From: Luzula sylvatica
Taxonomy: Eukaryota > Streptophyta > Magnoliopsida > Poales > Juncaceae
Assembly (NCBI GenBank): GCA_946800325.1
Contig: OX326957.1
Location: 27,933,054 to 27,997,053 of the forward strand
Length of the DNA: 64,000 nt
Direction: 5' to 3'
Part shown: piece after piece, positions 47,456-60,655 of the stretch
How positions within the stretch are numbered: position 1 is the stretch's first letter
Layout: each line of letters starts with the position of its first letter
The notes under the pieces: model-generated
Told to the model about the DNA's origin: nothing
Seen by the model: the letters and a program-made list of their open reading frames with translations, nothing else
Database searches by the model: none
Made by a program: the position numbers and the translations under genes

Positions 47456-49706
47456 ATGGGGGTTGTATCGGAGATCGTAGAGGAAGATCTCCACATTTTC
47501 CGCAGTCAATATCCATCGATTTCCGTGCCGGAGAACATCACTCTTCCCGAATTCGTACTTCAAGATGCACATCTTTACTCCGAAAAAGTGGCGATTGTCG
47601 AAACCGCCACTGGGAAGTCTTATACATACAGTGAGATCGTGCGAGAAACACAGAGATTTTCGAAAGCACTTTGGTCTATTGGAATTAGAAAAGGGCATGT
47701 TGTGGTTGTGGCGTTACCGAACCTCGCGATTTATCCGATCGTGGCACTTGGAATTATGGCTGCGGGTGCGGTGTTTTCTAGCGCGAACCCATTTTCTTTG
47801 GATATGGAGATAAAGAAACAAGTTGAGGACTGTGAGGCTAGAATTATCGTAGTCAATGAGGTAGCCTACGACAAGGTTCGAGTTTAAAGCACTCCAAAAG
47901 TTCTTTTTATATTTTTATATTAAACCACGCATTTGTTGAATAGGTAAAGGATATTGGAGTGGCAGTAATCACCGTAGGAGAGGAGAACTTCATAGGCGGG
48001 ATAAAATGGGACGAACTTTTAATAGCGGCAGATCGAGCGGGCCGACCGGATATACAGGACCCGGTGACCCAATCCGATCTATGCGCGTTACCTTATTCCT
48101 CTGGCACAACGGGCACATCCAAAGGGGTCATGTTAACTCATCGCAACCTCGTTTCGAACTTATGCTCCTCCTTATCTGGCGTTGTTCCAGAAATGATCGG
48201 TAAAGTGTGTGTGTTGGGTCTCATTCCTTTTTTCCACATATATGGCATTACGGGCATTTGTTGTTCGGCTTTAAAGAACAAAGGAAAGGTGGTTGTGATG
48301 GGGCGGTTTGAAATTCGGGCATTTATGCGTGCCCTAATTGAACATGAGGTTACTTTTGCCCCAATCGTGCCGGCTATTATGTTAGCCATGGTTAAGAACC
48401 CGATAGTGGATGAGTTTGATATTGGAAAACTTAATCTGAAGTCCGTCATGACCGCTGCTGCACCGCTTGCACCAGATTTAAGAACCGCTTTCGAGGAGAA
48501 ATATCCCGGCGTCGTAATTCAAGAGGTATGATTAATTTGCGGAAAAAAAAAATTCAACAGTTTCATGGATATTGCTAGAGAACATAATAGTATATATTAT
48601 GTAATGATTGTTTCCTATCTTTGATAATTTCCTTATTTACTAGGCTTATGGGATGACTGAACATAGTTGCATAACTTTAACTCATGGAGATCCAAGAAGA
48701 GGACGTGCCGTGGCGAAGAGAAACTCAGTCGGATTCATTTTGCCAAATTTAGAGGTCAAATTCATAGACACCGAAACCGGACTCGCTTTGCCGAAGAATA
48801 CTCGTGGCGAAATTTGTGTTAGGAGCCAATGTGTCATGCAAGGTGAGGGTACTCTCCAAAACTCAAATTGCAAAAAAGCCCTTCGTTATTGCTCAAATTG
48901 AAGAAAAAATTTGTATAAAATCGCTAACATTGGGGGCTTTTTGCAATTTGGGCATGATGAAGCTTTTCCATAAATGTATTAACTATGTTCTGTAATTTAG
49001 TATTTTATTACAAATGTAGGTTATTTTAAGAATAAAGAAGAGACTGATAAAACAATTGATGAGAGTGGCTGGCTCCATACGGGCGATATCGGTTACATAG
49101 ACGATGATGGCGATATTTTTATTGTTGACCGCATTAAGGAGCTCATCAAGTACAAGGGTTTTCAGGTTCATAATTTTATTAAATGAACTACAAAATTTGT
49201 TTGTTCGAACACAAACACATAGATTATCTTTTCGAATTATTTCTTTCGTAATTAAATTTGTAGGTGGCACCGGCAGAACTAGAAGCCGTACTTCATTCTC
49301 ATCCATCAGTCGAAGATGCTGCCGTCTTTGCGTAAGTCTATGGACACAATTTCATGTGTATCCCCGCAAAAATAAAAACCCTGCAAATTTTGTTTATTTA
49401 TTATTCAAAAAATGGAGTTGCATAAGAATAAGTATGCCAATTTAGTTTGAAATTTTATTGATTTTTTAACGTGTATTGTATTTTAGATTACCAAATGAAG
49501 AAGCAGGGGAAATTCCAGCTGGTTGTGTGGTGATGAAACGGGATGTGGACCAGAGTGAGGAGGAGATCATTGAATATGTAGCGAATCGAGTGGCATCGTA
49601 TAAGAAATTACGAGTCGTGCAATTTGTCGATTCGATACCAAAATCTGCCTCGGGAAAAATCATGAGAAGATTCCTAAGAGATAAATACCTTAATGAAAAT
49701 AAATGA
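47456..49706 (+). CDS. ACOS5: ACOS5-like fatty acyl-CoA synthetase (4CL-like 1)
   Basis: Six exons (47456-47875, 47944-48525, 48644-48842, 49020-49165, 49264-49331, 49487-49706) join to 544 residues, the usual length. It is an ANL-superfamily adenylating enzyme: P-loop [35 protein letters not shown] (box II), [32 protein letters not shown] and the C-terminal Lys motif [11 protein letters not shown]. The sequence resembles Arabidopsis ACOS5 (At1g62940) more than true 4-coumarate ligases, for instance TLTHGDP and SQCVMQGYF. ACOS5 makes CoA esters of medium and long-chain hydroxy fatty acids for sporopollenin in the anther tapetum. That assignment by memory is strong for the clade but the substrate is inferred. 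Start: first ATG, good context. All introns are GT-AG and no lesion is seen. Confidence 0.9.
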
Positions 49707-50689
49707 CTATTTGTGTTAGATAACAGTATTAATGTTAATTGAAATTTGCGGAAGAGCGATTTTATTATGTCTAAGACAATATTTATTTTTATGAAAACTC
49801 TTGATGACCTCATTTTATTTTTGTTTTTTAATAACTTGAACTTCCGCAGTTGGTGTAACAGGCGGGTAATACCAGTCCAACTCGTAACGATATTATGGTT
49901 GTTTATTAGTTTTATTTTAATTCCACGATTTCACATAAAAATTGGATTATTCGAATTTAATTGTTGTATTTTGCTTCTAAAAACACGAGAAAACTATAAT
50001 TATTATTTATTATAGTACAATATCGTTTTTAGAAACTCATTTGGAGATGAAAAAAATATCATTTTTATATTCCGGAAGTCTCGATCTTTAAATTTGTCTA
50101 AGGTCATCTAAATAGGACCGGTCATGTTTGGATTGTAATTATGATATTTTTCATTTTGAAATATGTGATATGTATTAAGATTTAGTTTTGACATAATAAT
50201 AATAATTGTTCGTGAAGTTACCAAATAAGGCTTAATAATAATAATAATTATTATTATTATCATTATCGTCGATATTTGAATACTTCATATCAAGTTATGA
50301 TATTATATTTCACGATTTGAACGGTGATATTTCTTTTATGTAATAATAATATTATATGTTGTGTGATAAATTATTTGTAAAAAAAAACATTTCACATATT
50401 TGTTTATTTGTATGTTGTGTATTACAATATTTACATTATATTATTTTTGCGCACGTTTTATTAATCTTTCTATTAAATGATAAAATTTCCGTTTCATTAT
50501 ACAAAAATGAATTGATCTTCATATCCATATTCATACTCACATTCAATAATATTCAAATTGAATCAGTATCCCGATACTATTTATATTGATTTTCATATTC
50601 GAAAAAATAAAACGTACCTTTGTCCGAACCGTGTCCGAGCCGTTTTAATCCCCTGTTTCCAATACTTCTATTTTTTTCTAATAAGTAAG
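49707..50689. other. Intergenic, AT-rich
   Basis: The 3' flank of the ACOS5-like gene and upstream DNA of the NDUFA2 gene. It holds aataat microsatellite-like tracts at 50190-50265 and no supportable gene. Confidence 0.6.
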
Positions 50690-50789
50690 AACATAATATC
50701 CCAAATAACTTGGGTTATGTTGTAAAAGAGCCCTATAATAACATAATATCCCAATTAACTTGGGTTATTTCGTAAAAGTACCCTCTGAT
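50690..50789. repeat. 50-bp direct repeat in the NDUFA2 promoter
   Basis: aacataatatcccaa(a/t)taacttgggttat occurs at 50690 and 50740 with few differences. Each copy contains an imperfect palindrome ccca...ac.tggg. The second copy ends about 80 bp before the start codon, so the pair probably overlaps the core promoter. Confidence 0.85.
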
Positions 50790-50870
50790 AATTTTCCAGT
50801 CTCGCCAATCGCAAGGGTCTCCCTCTCTCTGTTAGAAAGAAGAAGAAAAAGAAGATTCATCAATTCATCA

Positions 50871-51804
50871 ATGGCGTGGAAGGCTAATCTCTCTAAGACA
50901 ATCAAAGAGCTACGCTTTCTATACTGCCAGACCTCTCCGGCTAGCTCTCAGACTAGGTATTTTCCAAAGACACAATCTCTATCTATATTTCCTTTTCAAA
51001 TTTTTTATGAATTTTTCTTATTATTTGATTGGTAATCGAAGTTTGTTCAAAGAACCAATACCTATTTTGATTCGTTTCGTCATTAATTTTACGGTTGATT
51101 TATTTTTTAAGGGAGTTTGTGAAGAAGAACTACACTGAGCTGAAGACTAAGAACCCTAAGCTTCCAATTCTGATCCGTGAATGTAGCGGAGTTGAGCCTC
51201 AGATCTGGGCCAGATACGGTATGCCCACTTCTCTCTCGCTTCAATTTTTAGTTTTTGTATTTGATTTGAATTTAAGCACAGTTTTGGGCTCAAACTATGA
51301 AATGTATTGAGTTAAATTGGAATACCTAATTATACCTTTCAATTGAACTTGAACTTGTGTGTACAAACTACAAAATGGTATATTGGCACATCAAATGGTT
51401 TATGGACAAGTTATATGTTATAAATGGTTATATCTCCCAATTTGACAAATTAAATGCAAATTCCTTCAACAAAATGGTTATATCCTAATTTGGCGAACTT
51501 ATAAGAAATTAGATTAGAGAAATTAATGTAGAAAATATTCCTTGTTTTTAGGAATAAGTAAAATGAGAATTAGCACTAGAATTATGTGCACTTCTAGGTT
51601 CTTAAACACCCTTTTTGATGATTATTAATAACGTACTGTTATTAACTTTGTTATTATAATTACAAGTTTTGAAGAAAAATCACATAATTCAACCTATTTA
51701 TTTTAGAAATGGGGGTAGAGAGGTGCGCACCTTTGGACGGCCTTTCAGAGACGCAAATCAATTCTAAGCTCGAGGATCTGGTTAAGGCTGGTTCGAGTAT
51801 TTAA
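50871..51804 (+). CDS. NADH dehydrogenase 1 alpha subcomplex subunit 2 (B8)
   Basis: Three exons (50871-50956, 51112-51218, 51707-51804) give 96 residues: [20 protein letters not shown], then [33 protein letters not shown] and [17 protein letters not shown]. This is the thioredoxin-fold accessory subunit NDUFA2/B8 of mitochondrial complex I, part of the matrix arm, and the length matches plant orthologs. It has the family's conserved Cys near residue 19 and the ECSGVEP block. Splice phases fit exactly. There is no cleavable presequence, as usual for this subunit. Confidence 0.95.
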
Positions 51805-52310
51805 TGCCTGCACCAAGGTTATATTTCAAGAATCTTACCAAATTTAAATAATGCGCATAATTGTTGTGATTGCGCGAACCTAATTTTTGTTTTGTGGTGG
51901 TCATTAAATTTCTGTTAATTGGCACTGAAAGATCCTGGTTGAAATATCTGGCTTATTTTGATTTCCTTTTATATTTTTTTGTTTGTGATTTAAGAAATTA
52001 TTTGGCTGTTTACTTTCGTTCGATAGATTAAAGTTCTAAAATAAATGCTGGTTTAATGAGTAAATATTTTAGCAAATGCCTTTCCTTTTATCAGATTAGA
52101 AAATTAGAAAATATCGTCGCGTAAAGCTAATTTGCAAATGATAGATTTCATTTCTCTATTAATAGAGTCCAACTTCATCTTCATTTTCTTCAATTAATTA
52201 CTCTCTCACATCACCATTTATTCAACAGAGTTCCTCTCAAATATTTTGATTTTTTGTTGTAAAAGTAGTATTGTTAAACCTGTTGTTTTATCAAGTGGGG
52301 GATAAAAATT
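51805..52310. other. Downstream flank of NDUFA2, no gene
   Basis: 3' UTR and intergenic DNA with no supportable coding sequence. Confidence 0.5.
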
Positions 52311-52311
52311 A

Positions 52312-52555
52312 GGACAATTCTATGATAGGACATTTTTTTCAATTATTATTCAAATTAAGGAGGGTATTTTTGATATTTTATCAATCATCTATTTGTGTTA
52401 ATAATTATTGCAATGTTTGAATAGAAAATAAAATTTCATTGGCAATAAAAAAAATCTAATTAACTACAAATACCCAAAATACCCTTTCAGAAAAGATCCA
52501 AAATACCCTTTTGAAATAAACAGAAAATATGATGTTCTATATGGTTCTAATAAAA
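52312..52555. mobile_element. Probable MITE related to 9478-9718
   Basis: Starts aattctatgataggacattt and ends with aatacccttttgaaat and atgatgttctatatggtt, an imperfect inverted arrangement. aaaataccctttt and gggtatttttgatat recall the ends of the MITE in gene B. No target duplication was fixed. Confidence 0.45.
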
Positions 52556-52670
52556 ATTTATCGTGCAAATTTGGAACACATAATTTTATTAGTTCTGTTA
52601 AATCCAGCATTAATTCCTGATCTATGATAGAATTATATAAATATAATGTCCAAAATCACGGTAGACATAA

Positions 52671-53086
52671 TTTTATTAGTTCTGTTAAATCCAGCATATA
52701 TATTGGTTTTCAAATATTTTACTTAATTAAATTTAAATTTAAATTATTATTTAAACGTTAATTTAAGGGATGTTTGGCAAAACTGAATTTGGCTTTCATA
52801 TAATAATAATATTATAATAATTATTATACTATATAGTAATTATATTACAATAACAAAATAATAATATTATAATTAAAATTTTATTAGTTCTGTTAAATCC
52901 AGCATATATATTGGTTTTCAAATATTTTACTTAATTAAATTTAAATTTAAATTATTATTTAAACGTTAATTTAAGGGATGTTTGGCAAAACTGAATTTGG
53001 CTTTCATATAATAATAATATTATAATAATTATTATACTATATAGTAATTATATTACAATAACAAAATAATAATATCTTAATTATAA
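52671..53086. repeat. 208-bp tandem duplication
   Basis: 52671-52878 repeats at 52879-53086, both starting ttttattagttctgttaaat and running through aagggatgtttggcaaaact to acaataacaaaataataat with almost no differences. The first 30 or so bases also occur once more near 52580. The near-identity indicates recent slippage or unequal exchange. Confidence 0.95.
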
Positions 53087-53090
53087 TATT

Positions 53091-53091
<1 letters not shown>

Positions 53092-53184
<93 letters not shown>
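53092..53184. repeat. (TA)n microsatellite
   Basis: About 45 uninterrupted TA units directly after the 208-bp duplication. Confidence 0.95.
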
Positions 53185-53187
<3 letters not shown>

Positions 53188-53449
53188 GAAAAAATTCGTT
53201 TGTGAGTAGTTTGTTTTCTCTAATAAACAAAATATTTCAAAGAAAATATTTTGAATTTCTTTTAGAAATATTCATATAATATGATACTTAAACTATTTTA
53301 TTTTAGTTAAGATTATTTATTTTCAATATTTAACATATTTTTAATAAATTATAATACTTTTAGAATTATTTGATATAATATTTGCATTGAATGTTATAGA
53401 GATACACTATGAAGTGCAATATCAAAAATAATTGGATTTTGTTGTGGGG

Positions 53450-53625
53450 GGAAACCTATGTTGCACGGATACATCGAAAAACAATCCGTATCGGATCGGA
53501 TATCGATATTCGTCAGATACATATCGGTTATTTCAAAATAATAACGAATACTTCTCGGATATTTTCGGATACTTGTCGAATACTTCTAACGTATATAAAA
53601 TGTCCTTCAAAAATAAAAACAAAAA
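53450..53625. repeat. Dispersed 'gttgcacggata'-type plant repeat
   Basis: ctatgttgcacggatacatc starts a stretch rich in tcggata/cgaatact short repeats. I have seen this pattern as a frequent plant interspersed repeat, but I cannot assign a class or ends. Confidence 0.35.
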
Positions 53626-53821
53626 TTTAAAATGGAAATAAATGAGTAATACATGTAAGTAAATGTCCCCGAAATTTTTTTCCGAACTTGTATATTTTTG
53701 TAATTAGCATTCAAAACTTGTATATTATTAAAAAAAAATGTCCTATAAATAAATGTACGAAATCTTATATACATATTCGGATCGTCACGTGAATTTGCGT
53801 CATCTCTAACTGAGAAATTTT

Positions 53822-54065
53822 AAGTGCCCTCAATTTCATCCCATATGTCCTCTGTACAAATTATAAAAAATGTTATTTGTTCCTGAATTTTACCGTAACA
53901 TATACTCTATATTCTAATTAACATACTTAATAAACATGACACATAACAAAATACACATAATTCTAAATTTATTAATATTTACTGAAAATTATTAATACAG
54001 ATAAATAGTAATTATGTATTAACAGCACAAAGCTCACAAAAGCGCTTGGGGATCATCTCAGTATA
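53822..54065. mobile_element. Foldback MITE, TTAATTAAC family (diverged)
   Basis: Starts agtgccctcaatttcatccc as in the gene B intron copy, and the interior has attaacatacttaataaac. The right end (gcgcttggggatcatctc) is poorly matched, so boundaries are tentative. Confidence 0.4.
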
Positions 54066-54477
54066 AATACTGAATACATAATATACTGAATACATAACAC
54101 TTGTGGGATTGGGAGGACTCGCTGAGTGAAGGAAAAAAACAGGATTTGGAATCCTTCATTCTCAAATCCTTCACTATTGCTTACGAACCAGAGAGGCAGT
54201 TATTCTGTGATGGACAGTCTAAATGGAGAGTCCGAAAATATTGTAACTGGAGAGGAAGTTTTTAGGTTGGACAAAAATAGAAAAACTGTTAAGATATTCT
54301 AGCTACGCCCGTTGCAGCAAAGACCTGCACATTCTTCCTTTATGCCTATATCTGAAAATCATATACCGAATGGACCATGTCTAGCTAGATACTTCTCCAT
54401 GCCATCACTCACAAGTCACAATCTAGCTTTCTCTCTTCTCCATTGTTAATAAACCAGAGAGGCAACCATAACAAACC

Positions 54478-57400
54478 ATGGGAGAGATGGAAGGTGGTAA
54501 TGGAGAGGATATGAAAGAGATGGAACTACTAGAGAAGGATGTGTTCGAGTGGAGTCCATTGTCATACAGAGTGCATCGGAAATCGGCGCTGAAGCTCGCA
54601 GTGGCTGACAAGCTTCACCACTTCATCGGCATCTTTCCCGATCAAACCCTAGTTGTACGTCTTCTTTCCTGCTTTTCATCTTAATCTTTTATTATTATTG
54701 CAATCGATTCATCTCGCTGCCATTTGCATTGTGTTTTGTCACTCATATCTGTTTACCGAGACAGAAAAATTGCATATACTGCATCATCTATGTTCAATCA
54801 AAGCCTCGCATAAGGTTCATAATTGCATATCTGACCTTCTAATTTGATGATATTAAGTTTTATTGTAGATTATACTTGTATATTGTACTTTTTTCACATC
54901 CACCCTCAATTTGTTTATTTTTACCTATTTCTGATCTTTTGTTTCTTTTGCTTAATGAAGGAGTATATAACAGTGTTAATATGCAATGGAAAGACTCAAT
55001 ATCAAGCCCGTGACGAACTGGAAGAATTTATCGGGGAAAATACTGGGAGATTCATAGCATGGTTCGTTCATTCATTCCCTCTTTTTCATTTCATTTATAT
55101 ATTTTTTTCTTATTTTTTTTATTTAGATATTTAATGACCTTTTTAATGTTTCTTTTAGGCTGTGGAATTATTTGAGCAAACAAAAAGATAATACAGAGGC
55201 GAAAGAAGAAAGTAATGATTATTTGAAAAATAAAATAGAGATTGAAAGCCCAATTCATATTACTGATAATCATTCTGGAGAAACATTCTTGGTGAGGCTA
55301 ATCATTTTCTTGAATTTGTTTTCGAAATTTTCATTATTTGGGGGCTTATTTGCAATTTAGGCATAATGCAAGGGGTCTTGACTCTTTTCACAAATTTCTT
55401 CTAGATATTATTATTGTATTATTACCTTTTTTTATAGGACAAGAATGGATCAATAGAGGAAAAAAATTACAGTGTGGGCGGTGAAGAATCAGAATATTCC
55501 GAGTATCCTTCTCGAAGATTCAGAATCTCTTCTGAAATTTCAACTGGAGGCATCCAGTATTCTCCTTATTATAAAAAAAGCCGGCATGGAAAGGTTATTG
55601 TGCTATTACATACCTTCTCTTTTATTGTTTCGAAAGGAATATTTCATTTTTAACCCTGTAAATATTGAAAATATTATCCAAAGCATTTATTTTATTTTAT
55701 TTTCAATTCAGAGAGAAGAAAATATGCATCGCATTGAAAGCCCGAGCAGAGATTCTAGAAGCTCACGGAGACCTAGATCAGAGATTGTATCTCGAGGGTG
55801 TAATAGTCATTCTATTGATAGAGGCAAGAAACTTCCTTTTTTCATAATAGTCCCTTTATAATTGCATAATTTAATTTGACATTCATTATTGTAGAAAAAA
55901 CTAGGGTAACAGAGCCAAGAAAGGAAAGCCCTGTTAAAAAACTAGCAATGGACAAGGAAACCAAAAACACTAAAAGCATATGGGACCGACTAGGCAAGCC
56001 AAAGAACCAAATACCAAACCAAATGAAAATCTTTGGAGAGAGAAACCTAAATCCTTTTTCTAGAGAGAGAAACCATATCCCTATACATAACCCTCACCCT
56101 CCCTTTATGGTCTACAATCATTCCGTACCGGTACCGAATTATCACTCGTGCGCTCATATGTTTCATCCCGTACCGGTAAGCGCACCGGTACCGAAACCGG
56201 TGTTTCAGATCGGGACTCATTTAGATCATTTAGAAATTGCGAGTTTGAGAAAAAGGCAGTTTGAAGAGATTGAGAAGGATTTGCATGAGAAGGGTGCTTT
56301 TGTAAATTCGGATGAAAAAAGGGTACCTGTGAAACAAAGGTTGAAATTTTGTCATGCTGATCATAATAATGAGTCTGGACATAACGAGATAATACAGCTT
56401 GAAGAAGTAATATTTTTTCTTTGTTTGAATATTTTTAGTTGTTTTTAGTTTTTATTATTAATTTTTTTAAATAGGGGGAATTTGAACAAACTGAGAATCA
56501 ATTGGACGTGCAGTCTGAAAATAACAAGGAATCCCCTAAAAAAGTAAGTTTTTTTAGGATTATACTATTTACAAATTTACATTTATTTAATGGGCAAAAT
56601 AATAAAATAATGCAGGAGATAGTAGAAATGAAAATGAAGTTAGAAGAAATGGAAAAGAATATGAAAGAGCTCCGTGCTAATTTAAAACTCGATTCCAAAA
56701 TGAACCCTGCTTCAGGTTTGAATATATATATTTTTTTAATTTTAATTTTAATTTTACGAAATTATATACTTTTTAACCCGTGTTAACAGTCAACCTCTCT
56801 CTAGAAGTATCGTCAAATCGACTGGAGGACCCTGTCGAATCAAGAACCGTCTACGTAACCAATGTAATAATATTATAATATCGTAAATACCCCTATGTTT
56901 AATTTTTGTATTTACATTCATAAATTTTCTTTATTATATTAAAAAATAGGTGCATTTTGGAGCACAAAAGGAAGCATTAATGTCTCACTTCATGAATTGC
57001 GGACCCATTGTCAAAGTAGTAATCCTAACTAATCCTTTCACTGCTCAACCAAAAGGGTACAATTTTTTTTTCATTCATGCCCCTACAATATCTCAAAATA
57101 TCACGTATACCCTGTTAGAACTACAAATAAAATTTGTTATAGGGCTGGGTATGTTGAGTTTACGAGCAAGGAATCGGCTCAGAACGCTCTCTCTCTAAAT
57201 GGCTCCTTATTTTTTTCTCGCGTTTTAACGGTACAATTTTTTATATATTTGTTTGTATTGTTTTGTACTGGTAAGTGAATCATGCTGTGCTGGCAACTAA
57301 AATTTTAAATTATTTAGTTGATATTTGAAACGGGAAATTTTCGAAATTTGGAATTTTCAGGTAGTGCTAAAAAAAGACATGCCAGCTCAGCAAGTAAGGG

Positions 57401-57525
57401 GACAGTCATATGCGAACCGGTCTAAACCCCCTTCTGGGACTCCTCTCCAGTTCAAACGTTCTAATACTCGTCTCCAGTGGACGCGTGAAACTGCCCCCTC
57501 AACTTCTACTACTAACAATACTTGA
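54478..57525 (+). CDS. PABPN1-like RRM protein with PWI/Nab2-like N-terminus
   Basis: Twelve exons splice in frame to 597 residues: 54478-54654, 54961-55061, 55159-55291, 55438-55593, 55712-55823, 55895-56406, 56475-56543, 56616-56715, 56790-56863, 56950-57056, 57143-57230 and 57361-57525. The N-terminus (LKLAVADKLHHFIG, CNGKTQYQARDELEEFIGEN, FIAWLWNYL) resembles the PWI-like fold of ZC3H14/Nab2 poly(A)-binding proteins. A long charged, Arg/Ser and proline-rich middle follows, then a coiled coil (EIVEMKMKLEEMEKNMKEL). The RRM near the end has RTVYVTN (RNP2-like), VKVVILTNPFTAQPKGAGYVEF (RNP1-like) and ALSLNGSLFFSR, the PABPN1 type. It is likely a nuclear RNA-binding factor of poly(A) metabolism, possibly the At3g12640 family (not certain). 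Intron 5 seems to use a GC donor (agag/gcaaga); a GT donor in phase was not found. Confidence 0.85.
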
Positions 57526-57870
57526 AATATGTGTATCAAAAAAAGATCTTTTTTGTTGCCAGAAGTTCGGTTTCAAGAGAGAGGGATATATAAGGAAAAC
57601 CCTTTTAATTTTTTGAAAAATATTTAGTTCTTGTAGAACGAAATCGAGTATATAATCCAATCTTTTTTTTATAGCAATTTTTTTGTTACAAAAAGGCCTG
57701 TTGAAAGAGCCTGGTTTTAGATTCAGTGTACCGTGTACGAGAACAGTGAGAAACAAGTTTCTTTTCATGTTGCATGATTAGCAACTTTTCAGGTACTTGT
57801 AATATATTTTACCTGAGTTTTTGTTGATTCTATCACGTTCCGATTTTTCTAATATATTATAATTATGATT
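57526..57870. other. 3' UTR/flank of the RRM gene
   Basis: T-rich downstream DNA with no gene seen. Confidence 0.4.
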
Positions 57871-57873
57871 ATA

Positions 57874-58330
57874 ATCATTGTTGCAAATATCTTTGCTAAA
57901 TGTTATGCTGCAACGATATAACTTAGTTTAGAGGCAAAATGTTGTGCGCCATAGTTTTGTTGCTCGCTGTGTCTCCATAAAATATTTTTAGATGAATTTA
58001 TAAAAAAATCAAATGAATTTAATAAAAAAATAATAAATTCATGAAAAGTTATAATAATAAAAATCACTTCTTGTTGATAAACAAACCAAAAACTAACTTA
58101 TTTAGATTGAGCTGTTTTGACTTGTTCGATATGGCCATTTCAAAAAATTTGTTAATTATTTATAAACTTTTATTTAGATGTTTAATATTAATATTTGTTA
58201 GTTTATTCGCTACAAAATCACTTCTTGTTGATACTCAATTATTTTATTCGCTACAAATTATAGCATCCGCTATAGCTTTCGCTATAGCGCACCCACGCTA
58301 CGGACCGCTAAACGCTATTTGCAACATTGA
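57874..58330. mobile_element. Probable hAT-type non-autonomous element
   Basis: The left end cattgttgcaaata and the complement of the right end (caatgttgcaaata) are near-perfect inverted repeats. attataat and attataaa flank them, consistent with an 8-bp hAT duplication with one change. The interior has gctatagc-type palindromes near 58260-58310 and an aaatcacttcttgttgat piece present twice (58060 and 58214). Confidence 0.6.
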
Positions 58331-60655
58331 TTATAAATTATAATTACTATTTAACTTATGAGGATTGCTAGGGCACTCTGTCCTTATTGTACTCCCAACT
58401 GTCCTTTTAATCACGTAGCGCCATGTGACAAAACATATGTTTAAGAAAAAGGTGCGAACAAAAACTAGACGAGCGATCATTTTTTTTCAGGCAGCGTCCA
58501 ATATATCCCGTTTTCAGATTTAACTAGTCGTTTTTATACTTTTAAACTTCATTATACCTTTTTACAATGAAAAAAAATATAAATGACAAGTACTTGGCGA
58601 AACTTCATATATATTACTACTTTAAAGTGAAAATAGTTATAAAAATTAATAAAAAATATTATTTTCTTCTTTCACCAGAAGACTTGGCGAAAGTGATCGA
58701 ACTAATTTTTTTTCAAGTTAACGTTCAAAAATAATGATTAAACACTTTCGCTAGACCATCTGGTAATATACAAGTTTTTTTCGTCAAGGAGCCTAGCAAA
58801 AACGTTAGTTTTACAAATTTGATAAAAACACAACTCTTCTTATAAATTGGACTTTCGTAAAGACTACGTGCCAAAAAAAATCTATAAATAAGGACTGTCG
58901 TAATTGTACGAAGTGTTACTGTTACAAAATTGAAGAACATGAAGTTGTTATTCTCGGTCGGTCTTAATTGTCGTAAGCATTTGTTGACTTAAAATAAGTA
59001 TAACAAACATACAACTTTGTAATTTTTTATTAATTTTTTATATACAAGTACGAGAATAGCGTTGGTATTCCTTAAAAAAAAACATACAAAAAGAAAAAAT
59101 AACGCCACATAGAAAAAAATATATTAATCATGTACAAATATATTTCTTATTTTGTAGGCTTATAATAATATATACGGTCTTTCAAATATAGATAATAAAC
59201 ATGAAAGATATTTGGAAAAATTATAATGTACAGATAAAAGGTATAATGAACACGTATAAATGTATAATGAAAGTAAAAAAAATATAATACAATCAATGAG
59301 AGGTATTTAGATTTTTAGATTACAATGAGTGAAAATTATTTCCCGTTAATTCTTTCTTCATTTAAATTCATGAAATATAACAATGATTTTTTTATAATCC
59401 ACAAATTTTAAAATATAATATAAACACTCCCCCAAAATTTGGAAACATCAATGAAAAAACAATTATTTCTTGGAATTCCGAAACACATTTCCGGTGTATA
59501 CCGCAGTATCATGAATACATCTAATAAATAATAAAAGACATATCAACATACTTAAACATGAGTTGTATAAAATAGAATAGAACTAGCATGGAGGAGATAC
59601 GACAGGAAACGCGGCCAAATCTAAAAGGCGGAACTCAAACTGGCCAATGAAGGCGACGCCACAGCCATATTTTAGCAACCCAATCTACTCAATCGAAGCT
59701 AAGATTTTGACGCCCTCAACGTCGTGCGTCTTTTCTCTGGCCCGTTCTCTCTGTTTGTCTCCTTCGTTTCCTTGCTCGTGTAGGTTTTGGTTTCCTGTAG
59801 GGCATCGCGCCGCTCTAGCTCTTCTCTTCATCTAGGTTTTGTCAAGGTTTTTTTATGTCGTATGCCAAATCCAGAAAGAGGTTTTTCGCAAATTTAGGGT
59901 TTGACGATGGGAAGAAGAGAAAGAAATGAGGCTGAGGAGAGAGAAGAGAGAGGGAAAAGGATATATAGATTGTTTTGGAAATTTTTTAAATAGACCCACC
60001 ACACTGTGGTCCATGTAGTTTTTTGGCTTATCCGCCTTATGGTACACCTGAGCCAAGTCTAACCAAATTTGCGAGTATCACAGCCCTCTATTCCTGATCT
60101 AGCGGTCCACAACAAAAAGTGACGTGGCCGAATAGGGTAGCAGTTCAATGTTCTCGATTAGAACTTGGTATAGATAACCTTATAATTTTATATGTATTGT
60201 ACAACTTTTCTCATAATACAATATAATAATAATAAAAAGGAATATTATGCTATGCCTTCAATTTCATCCAATTTTTGTTGATTAATCATCAATTAAAGTT
60301 GGATGAAAACTGCCTCAAATTTGCACCTTAATATTGCTTCCAATTAATTTTGTAATTTTAATTAGCAATATTGGACTCCTAAATAAATCCAAATAGAATT
60401 GAACTATGATGAAGTGTATATTCTCTGCACTCTATTTTGAAAAGTTAAATTTGTTGAAGAGAACGTTGGATTCTTATAACTTGGACTATACTCATGCCCG
60501 GCCCCTCCTCTTGGCGATGAAGAATACTGGACCTCTCCCGTTATTAACCTGCTAAATCACACTGGATGTATCCAGTTAATGTACAGGTTAGCTAGTGATT
60601 CACCATAGGTCAGATGGTGTCATCATATTCTAGCGGAGCATTTCTGTACGTGACC
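58331..60655. other. Intergenic, no gene recognised
   Basis: About 2.3 kb without a supportable gene. 59580-59830 is locally GC-richer and CT-rich (tctctgtttgtctccttcg) and could be a leader of an unrecognised transcript. The short frames there show no family resemblance. Confidence 0.4.

Noticed and set aside
59647..60056. Short open frames in a CT-rich patch on both strands
   Set aside because: No family resemblance, splice partners or conserved motif. Recorded only as a possible leader.
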